NCBI RefSeq assembly: GCF_013466425.1
Contig: NZ_CP059165.1
Location: 4,216,001 to 4,280,000 of the forward strand
Length of the DNA stretch: 64,000 nucleotides
Source: Mycobacterium vicinigordonae
GTDB taxonomy: Bacteria > Actinomycetota > Actinomycetes > Mycobacteriales > Mycobacteriaceae
Direction: 5' to 3'
A model generated the notes under the pieces. It searched no databases. It saw only the letters and a program-made list of their open reading frames with translations, and had not been told where the DNA came from. Below are positions 59,399 through 64,000 of this stretch, piece by piece; the stretch's first letter is position 1; each line of letters opens with the position of its first letter. The position numbers and the translations under genes are program-made.

Positions 59399-60679
59399 TT
59401 AAGCGGACTTGTCGCGGCGCTCGCTGCGCGACTGCTTGCGCGGCACGATCGTCGGCAGCACGTTGTCCTGGACGGTCTCCTTGGTGACAACCACCTTGGC
59501 GACGTCGTCACGGCTGGGGATGTCGTACATCACCGGCAGCAGGACTTCTTCCATGATTGCGCGCAGGCCGCGGGCGCCGGTACCGCGGTGGATCGCCTGG
59601 TCCGCGATCGCTTCGAGCGCGTCGTCGGTGAACTCCAGCTCCACGTTGTCCATCTCGAACAACCGCGTGTACTGCTTGACCAACGCATTCTTGGGCTCGG
59701 ACAAAATCTTGACCAACGAGTCTTTGTCCAGGTTGGTCACCGAAGCGACCACTGGCAGACGGCCAATGAACTCGGGGATCAGGCCGAACTTGATCAGGTC
59801 CTCGGGCATGACTTCGGCGAAGTGGTCGGTGGTGTCGATCTCGGCCTTGGAGCGCACCTCGGCGCCAAAGCCAAGGCCGCGCTTGCCGACCCGTTCGTAG
59901 ATAATTTTCTCCAGGCCCGCGAACGCGCCCGCCACGATGAACAGCACGTTGGTGGTGTCGATCTGGATGAATTCCTGGTGCGGGTGCTTGCGGCCACCCT
60001 GCGGCGGAACCGAGGCCTGGGTGCCTTCCAGGATCTTCAGCAGCGCCTGCTGGACGCCCTCGCCGGACACGTCACGGGTGATCGACGGGTTCTCGCTCTT
60101 GCGGGCGATCTTGTCCACCTCGTCGATGTAGATGATGCCGGTCTCGGCGCGCTTAACGTCGTAGTCCGCCGCCTGAATCAGTTTCAGCAGGATGTTCTCG
60201 ACGTCCTCACCGACGTAGCCGGCCTCAGTCAGGGCAGTCGCGTCGGCGATGGCGAACGGGACGTTGAGCATCTTGGCCAGCGTCTGGGCCAGGTAGGTCT
60301 TGCCGCAGCCGGTGGGTCCGAGCATGAGGATGTTGGACTTCGTCAGCTCGACCGGCTCGTAACGCGAGTCGCGACCCTTCTCGCCAGCCTGAATCCGCTT
60401 GTAGTGGTTATAGACGGCCACGGCCAGCGTCCGCTTGGCGGTGTCCTGCCCGATCACGTAACCCTCCAGGAAGTCCCGGATTTCGATGGGCTTGGGCAGC
60501 TCGTCGAGCTTCACATCGTCGGCGTCGGCAAGTTCTTCTTCAATGATCTCGTTGCACAGGTCGATGCACTCATCGCAGATGTACACACCGGGACCCGCAA
60601 TAAGTTTCTTGACCTGCTTCTGGCTCTTTCCGCAGAACGAGCACTTCAGCAAGTCACCGCCGTCTCCGATGCGCGCCAT
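59399..60679 (-). CDS. clpX: ATP-dependent Clp protease ATP-binding subunit ClpX
   Basis: 426 aa. N-terminal C4 zinc domain (CSFCGKSQ...CDECIDLC), Walker [16 protein letters not shown], Walker [15 protein letters not shown], pore loop GYVGEDV, the IGF-like ClpP-docking loop (RGLGFGAEV region), sensor 2 in [14 protein letters not shown]. It unfolds tagged proteins and feeds the ClpP1P2 chamber encoded just to the right. Confidence 0.97.
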   Translation of the reverse strand: MARIGDGGDLLKCSFCGKSQKQVKKLIAGPGVYICDECIDLCNEIIEEELADADDVKLDELPKPIEIRDFLEGYVIGQDTAKRTLAVAVYNHYKRIQAGEKGRDSRYEPVELTKSNILMLGPTGCGKTYLAQTLAKMLNVPFAIADATALTEAGYVGEDVENILLKLIQAADYDVKRAETGIIYIDEVDKIARKSENPSITRDVSGEGVQQALLKILEGTQASVPPQGGRKHPHQEFIQIDTTNVLFIVAGAFAGLEKIIYERVGKRGLGFGAEVRSKAEIDTTDHFAEVMPEDLIKFGLIPEFIGRLPVVASVTNLDKDSLVKILSEPKNALVKQYTRLFEMDNVELEFTDDALEAIADQAIHRGTGARGLRAIMEEVLLPVMYDIPSRDDVAKVVVTKETVQDNVLPTIVPRKQSRSERRDKSA

Positions 60680-60949
60680 GATGCTTCAGGGCCTACTTCC
60701 TGTGTCGCCGTATCGTCTTGCCTGCCGCGTGTATGCCACGACGCTACCCGCTAGCTCCGGCCGCCCGCGACCGTTAACGCCGAATAGCTTCCTTGGTATT
60801 CGCTGTTATTCCTGGGTCTGAGTTTCTCGCGTGCAGGAAGAACATATCGCCCGACCACGTCCGTCCCTTGTCGAGACGCGCAATACGTGTTCTTGGCGTG
60901 TCGCGGTCGTGATGCCACCGAAGCCGGCAACGCGACCACAACTCGACGG
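60680..60949. promoter_or_regulatory. clpX-clpP2 gap (270 bases) with clpX promoter region
   Basis: No gene seen. M. tuberculosis has mmuM and jefA in this place. It should hold the clpX promoter, read leftward, and the end of the clpP1-clpP2 transcript. No strong hairpin was identified by eye. Confidence 0.4.
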
Positions 60950-61594
60950 TCAGGCGTTCTGGGCGGACAGCTTCCGGTATTCGAGAACGGTGTCGATGAT
61001 CCCGTATTCCTTGGCGTCCTCGGCCGTCAAGATCTTGTCCCGGTCGGTGTCTTTGCGGATCACCTCGGGGTCCTTGCCGGTGTGACGGGCCAGGGTGGTC
61101 TCCATCAGGGTCCGCATCCGCTCGATCTCGGCGGCTTGGATCTCGAGGTCGGAGAACTGCCCCTGAATGACGCCGGAAAGCGACGGCTGGTGGATCAGCA
61201 CGCGCGCGTTGGGCAGCGCCATCCGCTTACCCGGCGTGCCGGCCGCCAGCAATACCGCGGCCGCGGACGCGGCCTGACCCAGGCACACCGTCTGAATGTC
61301 GGCCCGCACATACTGCATGGTGTCGTAGATCGCCATTAGCGAAGTGAAACCGCCACCCGGCGAGTTGATGTACATGGTGATATCGCGGTCAGGATCGAGC
61401 GACTCGAGCACGAGTAGCTGCGCCATGATGTCGTTGGCCGACGCGTCGTCCACCTGAACACCCAGGAAGATGATGCGCTCCTCGAACAGCTTGTTGTACG
61501 GGTTGGACTCCTTGACGCCAAAGCTGGAGTGCTCGATGAACGACGGCAGGATGTAGCGCGCCTGCGGCTGGAGCTGAGGATGCGGGGTACTCAC
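60950..61594 (-). CDS. clpP2: ATP-dependent Clp protease proteolytic subunit 2
   Basis: 214 aa from GTG 61594, overlapping the clpP1 stop (GTGA). Catalytic Ser in [16 protein letters not shown], His in [10 protein letters not shown], Asp in [14 protein letters not shown]-terminal extension ([20 protein letters not shown]) as in M. tuberculosis ClpP2. Forms a mixed tetradecamer with ClpP1. Confidence 0.97.
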   Translation of the reverse strand: MSTPHPQLQPQARYILPSFIEHSSFGVKESNPYNKLFEERIIFLGVQVDDASANDIMAQLLVLESLDPDRDITMYINSPGGGFTSLMAIYDTMQYVRADIQTVCLGQAASAAAVLLAAGTPGKRMALPNARVLIHQPSLSGVIQGQFSDLEIQAAEIERMRTLMETTLARHTGKDPEVIRKDTDRDKILTAEDAKEYGIIDTVLEYRKLSAQNA

Positions 61595-62184
61595 TGGGCT
61601 GACTCTCCGTTGGTGATGTGGGCGGCGCGGGTGATGATGTGGTCGACAAACCCGTATTCCAGGGCCTCCGGTGCGGTGAACCAGCGGTCGCGGTCCGAGT
61701 CCGCCTCGATGCGCTCGATCGACTGCCCGGTGAATTCCGCGTTGAGGCGGAACATCTCCTTCTTGATGACGGTGAATTGCTCGGCCTGGATCGCGATGTC
61801 GGCAGCGCTACCGGTCACACCGCCCAGGGGCTGGTGCATGAGGATCCGAGCGTGCGGCAGCGCGAAACGCTTGCCCTTGGTACCCGCTGCGAGCAGGAAC
61901 TCCCCCATCGATGCGGCCATGCCCATCGCGTAGGTGGCGATGTCGCACGGTGCGAGCACCATGGTGTCGTAGATCGCCATCCCGGCGCTGATGGATCCGC
62001 CCGGCGAGTTGATGTAGAGGTTGATGTCTTTGTCGGCGTCCTCGGCGGCAAGCAGCAGGATCTGTGCGCACAACCGGTTGGCGACCTCGTCGTTCACCTC
62101 CGAACCCAAGAAGATGATGCGCTCGGAGAGCAAGCGCTCATAGACGGAGTCCGTGAGGTTTAGACCCATCGAGTTGGAACGCAT
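61591..62184 (-). CDS. clpP1: ATP-dependent Clp protease proteolytic subunit 1
   Basis: 197 aa from ATG 62184 (AGAAGGG eight bases upstream); GTG 62193 is also in frame. Catalytic Ser in [16 protein letters not shown], His in [12 protein letters not shown], Asp in [15 protein letters not shown]. Sequence is close to M. tuberculosis ClpP1 throughout. Start of the clpP1-clpP2 operon; essential in mycobacteria. Confidence 0.97.
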   Translation of the reverse strand: MRSNSMGLNLTDSVYERLLSERIIFLGSEVNDEVANRLCAQILLLAAEDADKDINLYINSPGGSISAGMAIYDTMVLAPCDIATYAMGMAASMGEFLLAAGTKGKRFALPHARILMHQPLGGVTGSAADIAIQAEQFTVIKKEMFRLNAEFTGQSIERIEADSDRDRWFTAPEALEYGFVDHIITRAAHITNGESAQ

Positions 62185-62288
62185 GTCAGTCACCCTTCTC
62201 AAAGTGGGGACACCTACTTTCTGTGTTGCGTGTTGCACCGACACTAACCAACCAGACCCGTCCTATGACCACCTGAGACGGGCGCGTT

Positions 62289-62299
62289 CGCTTACAGCG
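62289..62299. promoter_or_regulatory. Candidate ClgR-binding site before clpP1
   Basis: CGCTTACAGCG has perfect CGCT/AGCG arms around a three-base centre and matches the CGCYNANRGCG core of the actinobacterial ClgR box. It is about 105 bases upstream of clpP1 and abuts the tig stop codon. ClgR activates clpP1P2 in related species, so the site fits by motif and place. Confidence 0.55.
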
Positions 62300-63742
62300 T
62301 CATGCGGTCGGTGCGTCGGCGTCGGCGTCGCCCGCATCGTCGGCATCCTCGTCAGCCGTGTCGTCGCCGTTCTCGCCACCGTCGATGCCCTCGTGGTCGT
62401 GGTCGTGGTCGTGATCGGCCTGGCGTCTGCCGAACAGCTCGCCGGTGTCGATGGCGTTGCCATCGCTGTCGGTGACCGTCGCCTTCTCGACCACGGCGGC
62501 AACGGCCAGGCCTCGTCGGACGTCGGCGAACATGGCGGCCAGCTGATTGTTCTCCTGCAGATAGGCGAACAGCTGCTGCGGCTCGATGCCGTACTGCCGC
62601 GATGTGAGCACCAGCCGTTCGGTCAGGTCCTCCTGACCAACCTGGACGTCCAGCTCGTCGGCGATGGCGTCGAGCAGCAGCTGACGCTTGACGTTCTTCT
62701 CGGCCGCGGCGCGGGTTTCAGCGTCGAACTCTGCGCGCGAAGTACCTTGCTGCTCGAGCACCTCGTTGAACTTGCTCTCGTCGTTGTTCACCCCGCCCAT
62801 CGCCGCCTGCAGCGTCTCCTCGATCTGAGAGCGCACCACCGCGTCCGGTACCGGCACGTCGACCTGCTCGAGCAGCGCGTCCAGCGCGGCGTTGCGGATC
62901 TGATCGGCCTGCTTGGCCTTCTTGACGTTGCGCACCTGGTCGCCAAGGCTGGCCCGCAGCTCGTCAATGGTGTCGAACTCGCTGGCGAGCTGGGCGAACT
63001 CGTCGTCGGGCTCAGGCAGTTCGCGTTCTTTGATCGACCTGACGGTTACCGTGACCTCGGCATCCTTTCCGGCGTGCTCGCCGGTCGCCAACTGCGCGGT
63101 GAAAACCTTGGACTCGTCGGCGGCCAGCCCGACGAGCGCGTCGTCCAAGCCGGCGATCAACCGACCGGAACCGACCTCGTGGGACAGGCCCTCGGCAGCG
63201 GCGTTCGGCACCTCTTCGCCGTCGACGGTGGCCGATAGGTCGATCGAGACAAAGTCGCCGGTTTGCACCGGGCGGTCAACTCCGGTCAGGGTGCCGAACC
63301 GGGCGCGCAGGGAGTCAAGTTCGGCGTCGACCTCTTCATCGGTGATCTCGATGGGGTCGACCGACACGGTTAGCGCGTCCAGATCGGGAATCTCCAGCTT
63401 GGGACGGACGTCGACCTCGGCGAAAAACTGCAGTTCCTCGCCGTACTCCTTCTTGGTCACCTGGATGTTGGGACGTCCGATCGGCTGCACCTCGGACTCC
63501 GTCAGCGCCTGACCGTAGCGGCTGGGCACCGCGTCCTCGATGACCTGGTCGAGCAGTGCCTCACGGCCGAAGCGCGCCTCGAGCAACCGGGCCGGGGCCT
63601 TGCCGGGCCGGAAACCGGGCAGCCTGACCTGCTTGGCCAGTTCCTTGTAGGCACGCTGGAAGTCGGGTTCGAGTTCGGTGAACGGCACCTCCACGTTGAT
63701 GCGAACCCGGGTGGGGCTCAACTGCTTGACGGTGCTCTTCAC
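62300..63742 (-). CDS. tig: Trigger factor
   Basis: 480 aa from GTG 63742 (GAGGAG upstream). N-terminal ribosome-binding domain with [17 protein letters not shown] (the signature loop), PPIase-like domain (about 150-240, [17 protein letters not shown]...), and helical arms. The C-terminal tail has a run of alternating His/Asp ([10 protein letters not shown]) and a strongly acidic end ([19 protein letters not shown]), longer than in M. tuberculosis (466 aa). Folding helper at the ribosome exit. Confidence 0.96.
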   Translation of the reverse strand: MKSTVKQLSPTRVRINVEVPFTELEPDFQRAYKELAKQVRLPGFRPGKAPARLLEARFGREALLDQVIEDAVPSRYGQALTESEVQPIGRPNIQVTKKEYGEELQFFAEVDVRPKLEIPDLDALTVSVDPIEITDEEVDAELDSLRARFGTLTGVDRPVQTGDFVSIDLSATVDGEEVPNAAAEGLSHEVGSGRLIAGLDDALVGLAADESKVFTAQLATGEHAGKDAEVTVTVRSIKERELPEPDDEFAQLASEFDTIDELRASLGDQVRNVKKAKQADQIRNAALDALLEQVDVPVPDAVVRSQIEETLQAAMGGVNNDESKFNEVLEQQGTSRAEFDAETRAAAEKNVKRQLLLDAIADELDVQVGQEDLTERLVLTSRQYGIEPQQLFAYLQENNQLAAMFADVRRGLAVAAVVEKATVTDSDGNAIDTGELFGRRQADHDHDHDHEGIDGGENGDDTADEDADDAGDADADAPTA

Positions 63743-63792
63743 GGCTTGCTCCTCGATGTGTAGTTCCGGCGCGCGGCTGTCGGCTTGACGGC

Positions 63793-63869
63793 TGGTCGGG
63801 GTGACAGGATTTGAACCTGCGGCCTTCCGCTCCCAAAGCGGATGCGCTACCAAGCTGCGCTACACCCCG
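63793..63869 (-). tRNA. tRNA-Pro(UGG)
   Basis: 77 nt on the minus strand with an encoded 3' CCA. Acceptor CGGGGTG pairs with CACCCCG. The anticodon loop is TTTGGGA on a TCCGC/GCGGA stem, giving anticodon UGG; the T-arm has GGTTCAAATCC. Just upstream of tig, and the only RNA gene recognised in the window. Confidence 0.96.
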
Positions 63870-63951
63870 CGGTGACCTCGCGATCCTACGGCCCTGCGAC
63901 ACCGGACCCGCACCGACCTCCGGGCACCCGAGGACCTCACGGAGCGGTCAC

Positions 63952-64000
63952 ATGGATGCGTCGATTAGATTTGATCTGCACCAGCACGTACAGTCTCGCT
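63952..64000 (+). CDS. Possible 5' end of a gene running off the right edge
   Basis: ATG 63952 follows GGAG (63941-63944) and opens 16 codons (MDASIRFDLHQH...). The reading frame is cut by the window edge. In M. tuberculosis a lipase/esterase gene (lipP) lies beyond the tRNA, but nothing here confirms that identity. Confidence 0.3.
   Translation, partial: MDASIRFDLHQHVQSR

Overview
The window comes from a slow-growing Mycobacterium. It is GC-rich, most genes start at GTG/ATG/TTG behind purine-rich ribosome sites, and it carries PapA, MmpL/MmpS, PE-family and PE-PPE-fold genes. From 18.4 kb to the right end the gene order follows the M. tuberculosis Rv2417c-Rv2462c backbone (degV, octT, gpgP, rsfS, nadD ... 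proA ... proB, obg, rpmA, rplU, rne, ndk, folC, valS ... rpfE, mobA, korB, korA, clpX, clpP2, clpP1, tig, tRNA-Pro). No insertion sequence, phage gene or CRISPR array was seen. The species cannot be fixed by eye, and statements about M. tuberculosis gene order are from memory.

Region 1 (1-18407) is accessory lipid and envelope DNA joined to the end of the degV operon. A type I polyketide synthase (cut by the window edge in its AT domain) is divergent from a PapA acyltransferase, an MmpL transporter and a PE-PPE-fold (Chp-like) serine hydrolase. This gene set matches the toolkits for trehalose-based sulfolipids and polyacyltrehaloses. A membrane Ser/Thr kinase with a seven-repeat beta-propeller sensor follows. 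Next come two translationally coupled Gfo/Idh/MocA oxidoreductases, a DapB-like dehydrogenase, an MmpS4/MmpL4-like pair and a PE protein carrying a two-lobed aspartic protease. It looks like an undescribed acylated-glycolipid assembly, export and sensing locus.

Region 2 (18.4-32.9 kb): the degV-octT-gpgP-rsfS-nadD operon (methylglucose lipopolysaccharide, ribosome silencing, NAD synthesis); an alpha/beta-hydrolase relic; a methyltransferase; a MarR regulator divergent from an oxidoreductase; a VWA/MoxR pair; proA; an MscS channel with a cyclic-nucleotide-binding-like domain coupled to a cyclase-like sensor, both lacking key ligand or catalytic residues; and rbsK. The ahpC/ahpD/PPE41/PE25 block that M. 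tuberculosis has after proA is absent.

Region 3 (32.9-38.3 kb): glutamine-dependent nadE divergent from a class II sirtuin (both NAD genes), a small protein, and a cytochrome P450 divergent from a TetR regulator with a perfect operator-like palindrome.

Region 4 (38.3-52.7 kb): proB-obg-rpmA-rplU, rne with an extreme acidic tail, ndk-DUF4233-folC-valS (overlapping), a B-lectin/LysM protein, a DUF937 protein and a saccharopine-dehydrogenase-like reductase.

Region 5 (52.8-64 kb): rpfE with a long leader-like gap, mobA-korB-korA, an MFS transporter, clpX, clpP2-clpP1 with a candidate ClgR site, tig and tRNA-Pro(UGG). clpX-clpP1P2-tig form the protein quality-control end of the window.
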